Positions 1 to 14,799 of a stretch of 64,000 nucleotides of DNA are shown one piece after another (the first letter of the stretch is position 1; every line of letters starts with the position of its first letter). The notes beneath the pieces were generated by a model. It ran no database searches. It had not been told where the DNA came from and saw nothing but the letters and a program-made list of their open reading frames with translations. The position numbers and the translations under genes are program-made. The stretch spans positions 57,571,355 through 57,635,354 of the forward strand of contig OZ038384.1 of assembly GCA_964036045.1 (NCBI GenBank), in the 5' to 3' direction. Source of the stretch: Eutreptiella sp. 'Long Island Sound 2002'. Its lineage: Eukaryota > Euglenozoa > Euglenophyceae > Eutreptiales > Eutreptiaceae.

Positions 1-3000
1 AGGGAAGGCGGGGCTTTGGTACATGCATGAGGTATGGCGGGGCTTTGGTACATGCATGAGGGAAGGCGGGGCTTTGGTACATGCATGAGGTATGGCGGGG
101 CTTCGGTACATGCATGAGGTATGGCGGGGCTTCGGTACATGCATGAGGGAAGGCGGGGCCTTGGTACATGCATGAGGGAAGGCGGGGCATTGGTACATGC
201 ATGAGGTATGGCGGGGCTTTGGTACATGCATGAGGTATGGCGGGGCTTTGGTACATGCATGAGGTATGGCGGGGCGTTGGTACATGCATGAGGTATCGCG
301 GGGCTTTGGTACATGCATGACGGAAGGCGGGGCTTTGGTACATGCATGAGGTCTGGCGGGGCTTTGGTACATGCATGAGGTATGGCGGGGCTTCGGTACA
401 TGCATGAGGTATGGTGGGGCTTCGGTACATGCATGAGGTATGGCGGGGCTTCGGTACATGCATGAGGTATGGCGGGGCTTCGGTACATGCATGAGGTATG
501 GCTGGGCCTTGGTACATGCATGAGGGATGGCGGGGCTTTGGTACATGCATGAGGGATGGCAGGGCCTTGGTACATGCATGGGGGATGGCGGGGCTTTGGT
601 ACATGCATGAGGTATGGCGGGGCTTTGGTACATGCATGAGGTATGGCGGGCCTTTGGTACATGCATGAGGTATGGCGGGGCTTTGGTACATGGATTAGGT
701 ATGGCGGGGCTTCGGTACATGCATGAGGGATGGCGGGGCTTTGGTGCGTGCATGAGGTGTGGCGGGGCTTCAGTACATGCATGAGGTATGGCGGGGCTTC
801 GGTACATGCATGAGGTGTGGCGGGGCTTCGGTACATGCATGAGGGATGGCGGGGCATTGGTACATGCATGAGGTATGGCGGGGCCTTGGTACATGCATGA
901 GTTATGGCGGGGCTTTGGTTCATGCATGAGGGATGGCGGGGCCTTGGTACATGCATGAGGGATGGCGGGGCTTTGGTACATGCATGAGGTATGGCGGGGC
1001 TTCGGTACATGCGAGAGGTATGGCGGGGCCTTGGCACATGCATGACGGAAGGCGGGGCATTGGTACATGCATGAGGTATGGCGGGGCTTCGGAACATGCA
1101 TGACTTATGGCGGGGCTTCGGTACATGCATGAGGTATGGCGGGGCATTGGTACATGCATGAGGTATAGCGGGGCTTCGGTACATGCATGAGGTCTGGCGG
1201 GGCTTCGGTACATGCATGAGCTATGGCAGGGCTTCGTTACATGCATGAGGTATGGCGGGGCCTTGGTACGTGCATGACTTATGGCGGGGCTTCGGTACAT
1301 GCATGAGGTCTGGCGGGGCTTTGGTACATGCATGAGGTGTGGCGGGGCTTTGGTACATGCATGAGGGAAGGCGGGGCCTTGGTACATGCATGAGGGAAGG
1401 CGGGGCATTGATACATGCATGAGGGAAGGCGGGGCTTTGGTACATGCATGAGGTATGGCGGGGCTTTGATACATGCATGAGCTATGGCGGGGCTTTGGTA
1501 CATGCATGACCTATGGCGGGGCTTCGGTACATGCATGAGGTATGGCGGGGCTTCGGTACATGCATGAGGGAAGGCGCGGCCTTGGTACATGCATGAGGTA
1601 TGGCGGGGCCTTGGTACATGCATGAGGTATGGCGGGGCTTTGGTACATGCATGAGGTATGGCGGGGCTTCGGTACATGCATGAGGTATGGCGGGGTTTCG
1701 GTACATGCATGAGGTATGGCGGGGTATTGGTACATGCATGAGGGAAGGCGGGGCTTTGGTACATGCATGACGTGTGGCGGGCCTTCGGTACATGCATGAG
1801 GTATGGCGGGGCTTTGGTACATGCATGAGGTATGGCGGGGCTTTGGTACATGCACGAGCTATGGCGGGGCCTAGGTACATGCATGGCTTATGGCGGAGCT
1901 TTGGTACATGCATGACGTCTGGCGTGGCCTTGGTACATGCATGAGGTCTGGCGGGGCTTCGGTACATGCATGAGGTATGGCGGGGCTTTGGTACATGCAT
2001 GAGGTATGGCGGGGCTTTGGTACATGCATGAGGTATGGCGGGGCATCGGTACATGCATGAGGGAAGGCGGGGCTTTGGTACATGCATGAGGTATGGCGGC
2101 GCTTCGGTACATGCATGAGGGATGGCGGGGCTTCGGTACATGCATGAGGTATGGCGGGGCCTTGGTACATGCATGAGGTATGGCGGGGCTTCGGTACATG
2201 CATGAGGTATGGCGGGGCTTCGGTACATGCATGAGGGATGGCGGGGCTTTGGTACATGCATGAGGTATGGCGGGGCCTTGGTACATGAATGAGGTGTGGA
2301 GGGGCTTCGGTACATGCATGAGGTATGGCGGGGCTTCGGTACATGCATGAGGTATGGCGGGGCCTTGGTACATGCATGAGGTATAGCGGGGCTTCGGTAC
2401 ATGCATGAGGTCTGGCGGGGCTTCGGTACATGCATGAGGTATGGCGGGGCCTTGGTACATGCATGAGGTATGGCGGGGCTTCGGTACATGCATGAGGGAT
2501 GGCGGGGCATTGGTACATTCATGAGGGAAGGCGGGGCTTTGGTACATGCATGAGGTATGGCGGGGCTTTGGTACATGCATGAGGGAAGGCGGGGCTTTGG
2601 TACATGCATGAGGTATGGCGGGGCTTCGGTACATGCATGAGGTATGGCGGGGCTTCGGTACATGCATGAGGGAAGGCGGGGCCTTGGTACATGCATGAGG
2701 TATGGCGGGGCCTTGGTACATGCATGAGGTATGGCGGGGCTTTGGTACATGCATGAGGTATGGCGGGGCTTTGGTACATGCATGAGGTATGGCGGGGCGT
2801 TGGTACATGCATGAGGTATCGCGGGGCTTTGGTACATGCATGAGGGAAGGCGGGGCTTTGGTACATGCATGAGGTCTGGCGGGGCTTTGGTACATGCATG
2901 AGGTATGGCGGGGCTTCGGTACATGCATGAGGTATGGTGGGGCTTCGGTACATGCATGAGGTATGGCGGGGCTTCGGTACATGCATGAGGTATGGCGGGG

Positions 3001-6000
3001 CTTCGGTACATGCATGAGGTATGGCTGGGCCTTGGTACATGCATGAGGGATGGCGCGGCTTTGGTACATGCATGAGGGATGGCAGGGCCTTGGTACATGC
3101 ATGGGGGATGGCGGGGCTTTGGTACATGCATGAGGTATGGCGGGGCTTTGGTACATGCATGAGGTATGGCGGGCCTTTGGTACATGCATGAGGTATGGCG
3201 GGGCTTTGGTACATGGATTAGGTATGGCGGGGCTTCGGTACATGCATGAGGGATGGCGGGGCTTTGGTGCGTGCATGAGGTGTGGCGGGGCTTCAGTACA
3301 TGCATGAGGTATGGCGGGGCTTCGGTACATGCATGAGGTGTGGCGGGGCTTCGGTACATGCATGAGGGATGGCGGGGCATTGGTACATGCATGAGGTATG
3401 GCGGGGCCTTGGTACATGCATGAGTTATGGCGGGGCTTTGGTTCATGCATGAGGGATGGCGGGGCCTTGGTACATGCATGAGGGATGGCGGGGCTTTGGT
3501 ACATGCATGAGGTATGGCGGGGCTTCGGTACATGCGAGAGGTATGGCGGGGCCTTGGCGCATGCATGACGGAAGGCGGGGCATTGGTACATGCATGAGGT
3601 ATGGCGGGGCTTCGGAACATGCATGACTTATGGCGGGGCTTCGGTACATGCATGAGGTCTGGCGGGGCTTCGGTACATGCATGAGCTATGGCGGGGCCTT
3701 GGTACATGCATGAGGTATGGCGGGGCCTTGGTACATGCATGACTTATGGCGGGGCTTCGGTACATGCATGAGGTCTGGCGGGGCTTTGGTACATGCATGA
3801 GGTGTGGCGGGGCTTTGGTACATGCATGAGGGAAGGCGGGGCCTTGGTACATGCATGAGGGAAGGCGGGGCATTGGTACATGCATGAGGGAAGGCGGGGC
3901 TTTGGTACATGCATGAGGTATGGCGGGGCTTTGATACATGCATGAGCTATGGCGGGGCTTTGGTACATGCATGACCTATGGCGGGGCTTCGGTACATGCA
4001 TGAGGTATGGCGGGGCTTCGGTACATGCATGAGGGAAGGCGGGGCCTTGGTACATGCATGAGGGAAGGCGGGGCATTGGTACATGCATGAGGTATGGCGG
4101 GGCTTTGGTACATGCATGAGGTATGGCGGGGCTTTGGTACATGCATGAGGTATGCCGGGGCGTTGGTACATGCATGAGGTATCGCGGGGCTTTGGTACAT
4201 GCATGAGGTATGGCGGGGCTTTGGTACATGCATGAGGTATGGCGGGGCTTCGGTACATGCATGAGGTATGGCGGGGCTTCGGTACATGCATGAGGTATGG
4301 CGGGGCTTCGGTACATGCATGAGGTATGGCGGGGCTTCGGTACATGCATGAGGTATGGCTGGGCCTTGGTACATGCATGAGGGATGGCGGGGCTTTGGTA
4401 CATGCATGAGGGATGGCAGGGCCTTGGTACATGCATGGGGGATGGCGGGGCTTTGGTACATGCATGAGGTATGGCGGGGCTTTGGTACATGCATGAGGTA
4501 TGGCGGGCCTTTGGTACATGCATGAGGTATGGCGGGGCTTTGGTACATGGATTAGGTATGGCGGGGCTTCGGTACATGCATGAGGGATGGCGGGGCTTTG
4601 GTGCGTGCATGAGGTGTGGCGGGGCTTCAGTACATGCATGAGGTATGGCGGGGCTTCGGTACATGCATGAGGTGTGGCGGGGCTTCGGTACATGCATGAG
4701 GGATGGCGGGGCATTGATACATGCATGAGGTATGGCGGGGCCTTGGTACATGCATGAGGGAAGGCGGGGCATTGGTACATGCATGAGGGAAGGCGGGGCT
4801 TTGGTACATGCATGAGGTATGGCGGGGCTTTGATACATGCATGAGCTATGGCGGGGCTTTGGTACATGCATGACCTATGGCGGGGCTTCGGTACATGCAT
4901 GAGGTATGGCGGGGCTTCGGTACATGCATGAGGGAAGGCGGGGCCTTGGTACATGCATGAGGGAAGGCGGGGCATTGGTACATGCATGAGGTATGGCGGG
5001 GCTTTGGTACATGCATGAGGTATGGCGGGGCTTTGGTACATGCATGAGGTATGCCGGGGCGTTGGTACATGCATGAGGTATCGCGGGGCTTTGGTACATG
5101 CATGAGGTATGGCGGGGCTTTGGTACATGCATGAGGTATGGCGGGGCTTCGGTACATGCATGAGGTATGGCGGGGCTTCGGTACATGCATGAGGTATGGC
5201 GGGGCTTCGGTACATGCATGAGGTATGGCGGGGCTTCGGTACATGCATGAGGTATGGCTGGGCCTTGGTACATGCATGAGGGATGGCGGGGCTTTGGTAC
5301 ATGCATGAGGGATGGCAGGGCCTTGGTACATGCATGGGGGATGGCGGGGCTTTGGTACATGCATGAGGTATGGCGGGGCTTTGGTACATGCATGAGGTAT
5401 GGCGGGCCTTTGGTACATGCATGAGGTATGGCGGGGCTTTGGTACATGGATTAGGTATGGCGGGGCTTCGGTACATGCATGAGGGATGGCGGGGCTTTGG
5501 TGCGTGCATGAGGTGTGGCGGGGCTTCAGTACATGCATGAGGTATGGCGGGGCTTCGGTACATGCATGAGGTGTGGCGGGGCTTCGGTACATGCATGAGG
5601 GATGGCGGGGCATTGATACATGCATGAGGTATGGCGGGGCCTTGGTACATGCATGAGTTATGGCGGGGCTTTGGTTCATGCATGAGGGATGGAGGGGGCC
5701 TTAGTACATGCATGAGGGATGGCGGGGCTTTGGTACATGCATGAGGTATGGCGGGGCTTCGGTACATGCGAGAGGTATGGCGGGGCCTTGGCACATGCAT
5801 GACGGAAGGCGGGGCATTGGTACATGCATGAGGTATGGCGGGGCTTCGGAACATGCATGACTTATGGCGGGGCTTCGGTACATGCATGAGGTATGGCGGG
5901 GCTTTGGTACATGCATGAGGTATAGCGGGGCTTCGGTACATGCATGAGGTCTGGCGGGGCTTCGGTACATGCATGAGGTATGGCGGGGCCTTGGTACATG

Positions 6001-9000
6001 CATGAGGTATGGCGGGGCCTTGGTACATGCATGACTTATGGCGGGGCTTCGGTACATGCATGAGGTCTGGCGGGGCTTCGGTACATGCATGAGGAATGGC
6101 GGGGCTTTGGTACATGCATGAGGTATGGCGGGGCCTTGGTACATGCATGACTTATGGCGGGGCTTCGGTACATGCATGAGGTCTGGCGGGGCTTCGGTAC
6201 ATGCATGAGGAATGGCGGGGCCTTGGTACATGCATGAGGGAAGGCGGGGCATTGGTACATGCATGAGGGAAGGCGGGGCTTTGGTACATGCATGAGGTAT
6301 GGCGGGGCTTTGATACATGCATGAGAGAAGGCGGGGCTTTGGTACATGCATGAGGTATGGCGGGGCTTCGGTACATGCATGAGGTATGGCGGGGCTTCGG
6401 TACATGCATGAGGGAAGGCGGGGCCTTGGTACATGCATGAGGGAAGGCGGGGCATTGGTACATGCATGAGGTATGGCGGGGCTTCGGTACATGCATGAGG
6501 TGTGGCGGGGCTTCGGTACATGCATGAGGGATGGCGGGGCATTGGTACATGCATGAGGTATGGCGGGGCCTTGGTACATGCATGAGGTATGGCGGGGCTT
6601 TGGTTCATGCATGAGGGATGGCGGGGCCTTGGTACATGCATGAGGCATGGCGGGGCTTTGGTACATGCATGAGGTATGGCGGGGCTTCGGTACATGCGAG
6701 AGGTATGGCGTGGCCTTGGCACATGCATGACGGAAGGCGGGGCATTGGTACATGCATGAGGTATGGCGGGGCTTTGGAATATGCATGACTTATGGCGGGG
6801 CTTCGGTACATGCATGAGGTATGGCGGGGCATTGGTACATGCATGAGGTATAGCGGGGCTTCGGTACATGCATGAGGTCTGGCGGGGCTTCGGTACATGC
6901 ATGAGCTATGGCGGGGCCTTGGTACATGCATGACTTATGGCGGGGCTTCGGTACATGCATGAGGGAAGGCGGGGCTTTGGTACATGCATGAGGGAAGGCG
7001 GGGCATTGGTACATGCATGAGGGATGGCGGGGCTTTGGTACATGCATGAGGTATGGCGGGGCTTTGATACATGCATGAGAGAAGGCGGGGCTTTGGTACA
7101 TGCATGAGGTATGGCGGGGCTTCGGTACATGCATGAGGTATGGCGGGGCTTCGGTACATGCATGAGGGAAGGCGGGGCCTTGGTACATGCATGAGGGAGG
7201 GCGGGGCATTGGTACATGCATGAGGTATGGCGGGGCTTTGGTACATGCATGAGGTATGGCGGGGCTTTGGTACATGCATGAGGTATGCCGGGGCTTTGGT
7301 ACATGCATGAGGTATCGCGGGGCTTTGGTACATGCATGAGGTATGGCGGGGCTTTGGTACATGGATTAGGTATGGCGGGGCTTCGGTACATGCATGAGGG
7401 ATGGCGGGGCTTTGGTGCGTGCATGAGGTGTGGCGGGGCTTCAGTACATGCATGAGGTATGGCGGGGCTTCGGTACATGCATGAGGTGTGGCGGGGCTTC
7501 GGTACATGCATGAGGGATGGCGGGGCATTGATACATGCATGAGGTATGGCGGGGCCTTGGTACATGCATGAGTTATGGCGGGGCTTTGGTTCATGCATGA
7601 GGGATGGAGGGGGCCTTAGTACATGCATGAGGGATGGCGGGGCTTTGGTACATGCATGAGGTATGGCGGGGCTTCGGAACATGCATGACTTATGGCGGGG
7701 CTTCGGTACATGCATGAGGTATGGCGGGGCTTTGGTACATGCATGAGGTATAGCGGGGCTTCGGTACATGCATGAGGTCTGGCGGGGCTTCGGTACATGC
7801 ATGAGGTATGGCGGGGCCTTGGTACATGCATGAGGTATGGCGGGGCCTTGGGACATGCATGACTTATGGCGGGGCTTCGGTACATGCATGAGGTCTGGCG
7901 GGGCTTCGGTACATGCATGAGGAATGGCGGGGCTTTGGTACATGCATGAGGGAAGGCGGGGCCTTGGTACATGCATGAGGGAAGGCGGGGCATTGGTACA
8001 TGCATGAGGGAAGGCGGGGCTTTGGTACATGCATGAGGTATGGCGGGGCTTTGATACATGCATGAGAGAAGGCGGGGCTTTGGTACATGCATGAGGTATG
8101 GCGGGGCTTCGGTACATGCATGAGGTATGGCGGGGCTTCAGTACATGCATGAGGGAAGGCGGGGCCTTGGTACATGCATGAGGGAAGGCGGGGCATTGGT
8201 ACATGCATGAGGTATGGCGGGGCTTCGGTACATGCATGAGGTGTGGCGGGGCTTCGGTACATGCATGAGGGATGGCGGGGCATTGGTACATGCATGAGGT
8301 ATGGCGGGGCCTTGGTACATGCATGAGGTATGGCGGGGCTTTGGTTCATGCATGAGGGATGGCGGGGCCTTGGTACATGCATGAGGCATGGCGGGGCTTT
8401 GGTACATGCATGAGGTATGGCGGGGCTTCGGTACATGCGAGAGGTATGGCGTGGCCTTGGCACATGCATGACGGAAGGCGGGGCATTGGTACATGCATGA
8501 GGTTTGGCGGGGCTTTGGAACATGCATGACTTATGGCGGGGCTTCGGTACATGCATGAGGTATGGCGGGGCATTGGTACATGCATGAGGTATAGCGGGGC
8601 TTCGGTACATGCATGAGGTCTGGCGGGGCTTCGGTACATGCATGAGCTATGGCGGGGCCTTGGTACATGCATGAGGTATGGCGGGGCCTTGGTACATGCA
8701 TGACTTATGGCGGGGCTTCGGTACATGCATGAGGTATGGCGGGGCTTTGGTACATGCATGAGGTCTGGCGGGGCTTTGGCACATGCATGAGGTGTGGCGG
8801 GGCTTTGGTACATGCATGAGGGAAGGCGGGGCCTTGGTACATGCATGAGGGAAGGCGGGCATTGGTACATGCATGAGGGATGGCGGGGCTTTGGTACATG
8901 CATGAGGTATGGCGGGGCTTTGATACATGCATGAGAGAAGGCGGGGCTTTGGTACATGCATGAGGTATGGCGGGGCTTCGGTACATGCATGAGGTATGGC

Positions 9001-10810
9001 GGGGCTTCGGTACATGCATGAGGGAAGGCGGGGCCTTGGTACATGCATGAGGGAGGGCGGGGCATTGGTACATGCATGAGGTATGGCGGGGCTTTGGTAC
9101 ATGCATGAGGTATGGCGGGGCTTTGGTACATGCATGAGGTATGCCGGGGCTTTGGTACATGCATGAGGTATCGCGGGGCTTTGGTACATGCATGAGGTAT
9201 GGCGGGGCTTCGGTACATGCATGAGGTATGGCGGGGCTTCGGTACATGCATGAGGTATGGCGGGGCTTCGGTACATGCATGAGGTATGGCGGGGCTTCGG
9301 TACATGCATGAGGTATGGCTGGGCCTTGGTACATGCATGAGGGATGGCGGGGCTTTGGTACATGCATGAGGGATGGCAGGGCCTTGGTACATGCATGGGG
9401 GATGGTGGGGCTTTGGTACATGCATGAGGTATGGCGGGGCTTTGGTACATGCATGAGGTATGGCGGGCCTTTGGTACATGCATGAGGTATGGCGGGGCTT
9501 TGGTACATGGATTAGGTATGGCGGGGCTTCGGTACGTGCATGAGGGATGGCGGGGCTTTGGTGCGTGCATGAGGTGTGGCGGGGCTTCAGTACATGCATG
9601 AGGTATGGCGGGGCTTCGGTACATGCATGAGGTGTGGCGGGGCTTCGGTACATGCATGAGGGATGGCGGGGCATTGGTACATGCATGAGGTATGGCGGGG
9701 CCTTGGTACATGCATGAGTTATGGCGGGGCTTTGGTTCATGCATGAGGGATGGCGGGGCTTTGGTACATGCATGAGGTATGGCGGGGCTTCGGTACATGC
9801 GAGAGGTATGGCGGGGCCTTGGCACATGCATGACGGAAGGCGGGGCATTGGTACATGCATGAGGTATGGCGGGGCTTCGGAACATGCATGACTTATGGCG
9901 GGGCTTCGGTACATGCATGAGGTATGGCGGGGCATTGGTACATGCATGAGGTATAGCGGGGCTTCGGTACATGCATGAGGTATGGCGGGGCCTTGGTACA
10001 TGCATGAGGTATGGCGGGGCCTTGGTACATGCATGACTTATGGCGGGGCTTCGGTACATGCATGAGGTCTGGCGGGGCTTCGGTACATGCATGAGGTGTG
10101 GCGGGGCTTTGGTACATGCATGAGGGAAGGCGGGGCCTTGGTACATGCATGAGGGAAGGCGGGGCATTGGTACATGCATGAGGGATGGCGGGGCTTTGGT
10201 ACATGCATGAGGTATGGCGGGGCTTTGATACATGCATGAGAGAAGGCGGGGCTTTGGTACATGCATGAGGTATGGCGGGGCTTCGGTACATGCATGAGGT
10301 ATGGCGGGGCTTCGGTACATGCATGAGGGAAGGCGGGGCCTTGGTACATGCATGAGGGAAGGCGGGGCATTGGTACATGCATGAGGTATGGCGGGGCTTT
10401 GGTACATGCATGAGGTATGGCAGGGCTTTGGTACATGCATGAGGTATGCCGGGGCGTTGGTACATGCATGAGGTATCGCGGGGCTTTGGTACATGCATGA
10501 GGTATGGCGGGGCTTTGGTACATGCATGAGGTGTGGCGGGGCTTTGGTACATACATGAGGTATGGCGGGGCTTCGGTACATGCATGAGGTATGGCGGGGC
10601 TTCGGTACATGCATGAGGTATGGCGGGGCTTCGGTACATGCATGAGGTATGGCGGGGCTTCGGTACATGCATGAGGTATGGCAGGGCCTTGGTACATGCA
10701 TGGGGGATGGCGGGGCTTCTGTACATGCATGAGGTATGGCGGGGCTTTGGTACACCCATGAGGTATGGCGGGCCTTTGGTACATGCATGAGGTATTGCGG
10801 GGCTTTGGTA
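1..10810 (+). repeat. Higher-order repeat family with GCGAGAG marker (six copies)
   Basis: A distinctive variant, GTACATGCGAGAGG in place of GTACATGCATGAGG, occurs at 1011, 3534, 5768, 6696, 8437 and 9799. It is followed each time by a CCTTGG unit and then a TGACGGAAGG unit. The spacings are 2523, 2234, 928, 1741 and 1362 bp, that is 87, 77, 32, 60 and 47 units of 29 bp, with single-base shifts explained by one 30-bp unit before 5768, another near 7610, and one 28-bp unit near 8859. Position 1 onward matches 2524 onward almost unit for unit over more than 1 kb. After a two-unit loss, the 1.2-1.6 kb part matches 3.7-4.06 kb. This is a mosaic of large amplified blocks rather than a regular higher-order repeat. 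Confidence 0.9.
3842..5639 (+). repeat. Tandem 899-bp (31-unit) block duplication
   Basis: Two adjacent blocks, 3842-4740 and 4741-5639, carry the same order of unit variants. Shared markers include the TGACCTATGG unit at 3972 and 4871, the GTATGCCGGGGCG unit followed by a GTATCGCGGGG unit, the GGGGGATGG unit, the ACATGGATTAGG unit, the GTGCGTGCATGAGG unit and a final GCATTGATAC unit. I saw no differences in the stretches compared, so the duplication is recent. The next unit after each block differs. Confidence 0.9.
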
Positions 10811-12846
10811 CATGGATTAGGTATGGCGGGGCTTCGGTACATGCATGAGGGATGGCGGGGCTTTGGTACATGCATGAGGTATGGCGGGGCCTTTATACAT
10901 GCATGAGGTATGGCGGGGCTTCGGTACATGCATGAGGTATGGCGGGGCTTCGGTACATGCATGAGGTATGGCGGGGCTTCGGTACATGCATGATGGACGG
11001 CGGGGCTTTGGTACATGCATGAGGTATGGCGGGGCTTTGGTGCGTGCATGAGGGAAGGCGGGGCTTCAGTACATGCATGAGGTATGGCGGGGCTTCGGTA
11101 CATGCATGAGGAGTGGCGGGGCTTCGGTACATGCATGAGGGTATGGCGGGGCCTTGGTACATGCATGAGTTATGGCGGGGCTTTGGTACATGCATGAGGG
11201 ATGGCGGGGCCTTGGTACATGCATGAGGGATGGCGGGGCTTTGGTACATGCATGAGGTATGGCGGGGCCTCGGTTCATGCATTAGGGAAGGCGGGGCCTT
11301 GGTACATGCATGAGGTATGGCGGGGCTTCGGTACACGCATGAGGTATGGCGGGGCCTTGGTACATGCATGAGGGATGGCGGGGCCTTGGTACATCCATGA
11401 GGTATGGCTGTGCTTCGGTACATGCATGAGGGATGGCGGGGCCTTGGTACATGCATGAGGGATGGCGGGGCATTGGTACATGCATGAGGTATGGCGGGGC
11501 CTTGGTACATGCATGAGGGAAGGCGGGGCTTTGGTACATGCATGAGGTATGGCGGGGCGTTGGTACATGCATGAGGTATCGCGGGGCTTTGGTACATGCA
11601 TGAGGGAAGGCGGGGCTTTGGTACATGCATGAGGTATGGCGGGGCTTTGGTACATGCATGAGGTATGGCGGGGCCTTGGTACATGCATGAGGTATGGCGG
11701 GGCGTTGGTGCATGCATGAGGTATCGCGGGGCTTTGGTACATGCATGAGGGAAGGCGGGGCTTTGGTACATGCATGAGGTGTGGCGGGGCTTCGGTACAT
11801 GCATGAGGTATGGCGGGGCCTTGGTACATGCATGAGGTATGGCGGGGCTTCGGTACATGCATGAGGTATGGCGGGGCCTTGGTACATGCATGAGGTCTGG
11901 CGGGGCTTCGGTACATGCATGAGGTATGGCGGTGCTTCGGTACATGCATGAGGGATGGCGGGGCTCCGGTACATGCATGAGGTATGGCGGGGCCTTGGTA
12001 CATGCATGAGGTATGGCGGGGCGTTGGTGCATGCATGAGGTATCGCGGGGCTTTGGTACATGCATGAGGGAAGGCGGGGCTTTGGTACATGCATGAGGTG
12101 TGGCGGGGCTTCGGTACATGCATGAGGTATGGCGGGGCCTTGGTACATGCATGAGGTATGGCGGGGCTTCGGTACATGCATGAGGTATGGCGGGGCTTTG
12201 GTACATGCATGAGGTATGGCGGGGCTTTGGTACAGGCATGAGGTATGGCGGGGCTTCGGTATATGCATGAGGTATGGCGGGGCTTCGGTACATGCATGAG
12301 GTATGGCGGGGTCTTGGTACATGCATGAGGTATGGCGGGGCTTTGGTACATGCATGAGGTATGGCGGGGCTTCGGTACATGCATGACTTATGGCGGGGCT
12401 TTGGTACATGCATGAGGTATGGCGGGGCTTTGGTACATGCATGAGGTATGGCGGGGCGTTGGTACATGCATGAGGTGTGGCGGGGCATTGGTACATGCAT
12501 GAGGTATGGCGGGGCTTCGGTACATGCATGAGGTATGGCGGGGCTTCGGTACATGCATGAGGTATGGCGGGGCTTCGGTACATGCATGAGGTATGGCGGG
12601 GTCTTGGTACATGCATGAGGTATGGCGGGGCTTTGGTACATACATGAGGTATGGCGGGGCTTTGGTGCGTCAATGAGGTGTGGCGGGGCTTCAGTACATG
12701 CATGAGGTATGGCGGGGCTTCGGTACATGCATGAGGTGTGGCGGGGCTTCGGTACATGCATGAGGTATGGCGGGGCATTGGTACATGCATGAGTTATGGC
12801 GGGGCTTTGGTACATGCATGAGGGATGGCGGGGCCTTGGTACATGC

Positions 12847-14590
12847 ATGAGGGATCGCGGGGCTTTGGTACATGCATGAGGTATGGCGGTGCTTCGGTAC
12901 ATGCATGAGGGATGGCGGGGCCTTGGTACATGCATGAGGGATGGCGGGGCTCCGGTACATGCACGAGGTATGGCGGGGCCTTGGTACATGCATGAGGTAT
13001 GGCGGGGCTTTGGTACATGCATGAGGTATGGCGGGGCGTTGGTACATGCATGAGGTATCGCGGGGCTTTTGTACATGCATGAAGGAAGGCGGGGCTTTGG
13101 TACATGCATGAGGTGGGGGGGGCTTTGGTTCATGCGTGAGGTATGGCGGGGCCTTGGTACATGCATGAGGTATGGCGGGGCCTTGGTACATGCATGAGGT
13201 ATGGCGGGGCCTTGGTACATGCATGAGGTATGGCGGGGCGTTGGTGCATTCATGAGGTATCGCGGGGCTTTGGTACATGCATGAGGGAAGGCGGGGCTTT
13301 GGTACATGCATGAGGTGTGGCGGGGCTTCGGTACATGCATGAGGTATGGCGGGGTCTTGGTACATGCATGAGGTATGGCGGGGCTTTGGTACATGCATGA
13401 GGTATGGCGGGGCTTCGGTACATGCATGACTTATGGCGGGGCTTTGGTACATGCATGAGGTATGGCGGGGCCTTGGTACATGCATGAGGTATGGCGGGGC
13501 GTTGGTACATGCATGAGGTATTGCGGGGTATTGGTACATGCATGAGGGGTGGCGGGGCTTCGGTACATGCATGAGGTATGGCGGGGCTTCGGTACATGCA
13601 TGAGGTATGGCGGGGCTTCGGTACATGCATGAGGTATGGAAGGGCTTCGGTACATGCATGAGGTATGGCGGGGCTTTGGTACATGCATGAGGTATGGCGG
13701 GGCCTTGGTACATGCATGAGGTATGGCGGGGCTTCGGTACATGCATGAGGGATCGCGGGGCTTTGGTACATGCATGAGGTATGGCGGTGCTTCGGTACAT
13801 GCATGAGGGATGGCGGGGCCTTGGTACATGCATGAGGGATGGCGGGGCTCCGGTACATGCACGAGGTATGGCGGGGCCTTGGTACATGCATGAGGTATGG
13901 CGGGGCTTTGGTACATGCATGAGGTATGGCGGGGCGTTGGTACATGCATGAGGTATCGCGGGGCTTTTGTACATGCATGAAGGAAGGCGGGGCTTTGGTA
14001 CATGCATGAGGTGGGGGGGGCTTTGGTTCATGCGTGAGGTATGGCGGGGCCTTGGTACATGCATGAGGTATGGCGGGGCCTTGGTACATGCATGAGGTAT
14101 GGCGGGGCCTTGGTACATGCATGAGGTATGGCGGGGCGTTGGTGCATTCATGAGGTATCGCGGGGCTTTGGTACATGCATGAGGGAAGGCGGGGCTTTGG
14201 TACATGCATGAGGTGTGGCGGGGCTTCGGTACATGCATGAGGTATGGCGGGGTCTTGGTACATGCATGAGGTATGGCGGGGCTTTGGTACATGCATGAGG
14301 TATGGCGGGGCTTCGGTACATGCATGACTTATGGCGGGGCTTTGGTACATGCATGAGGTATGGCGGGGCCTTGGTACATGCATGAGGTATGGCGGGGCGT
14401 TGGTACATGCATGAGGTATTGCGGGGTATTGGTACATGCATGAGGGGTGGCGGGGCTTCGGTACATGCATGAGGTATGGCGGGGCTTCGGTACATGCATG
14501 AGGTATGGCGGGGCTTCGGTACATGCATGAGGTATGGAAGGGCTTCGGTACATGCATGAGGTATGGCGGGGCTTTGGTACATGCATGAGG
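12847..14590 (+). repeat. Tandem 898-bp block duplication
   Basis: Marker variants repeat at an offset of 898 bp (31 units minus one base). They are GGGATCGCGG at 12851 and 13749, the poly-G unit AGGTGGGGGGGGCTTTGG at 13111 and 14009, TGACTTATGG at 13427 and 14325, and GGTATGGAAGGGC at 13633 and 14531. The missing base lies in the 28-bp poly-G unit. The copies diverge after about 14590. Confidence 0.88.
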
Positions 14591-14799
14591 TATGGCGGGG
14601 CTTCGGTACATGCATGGGGGATGGCGGGGCTTTGGTACATGCATGAGGTATGGCGGGGCTTTGGTACATGCATGAGGTATGGCTGGCCTTTGGTACATGC
14701 ATGAGGTATGGCGGGACTTTGGTACATGAATGAGGTATGGCGGGGCTTCGGTACATGCATGAGGGATGGCGGGGCATTGGTACTAGCATGAGGTATGGC

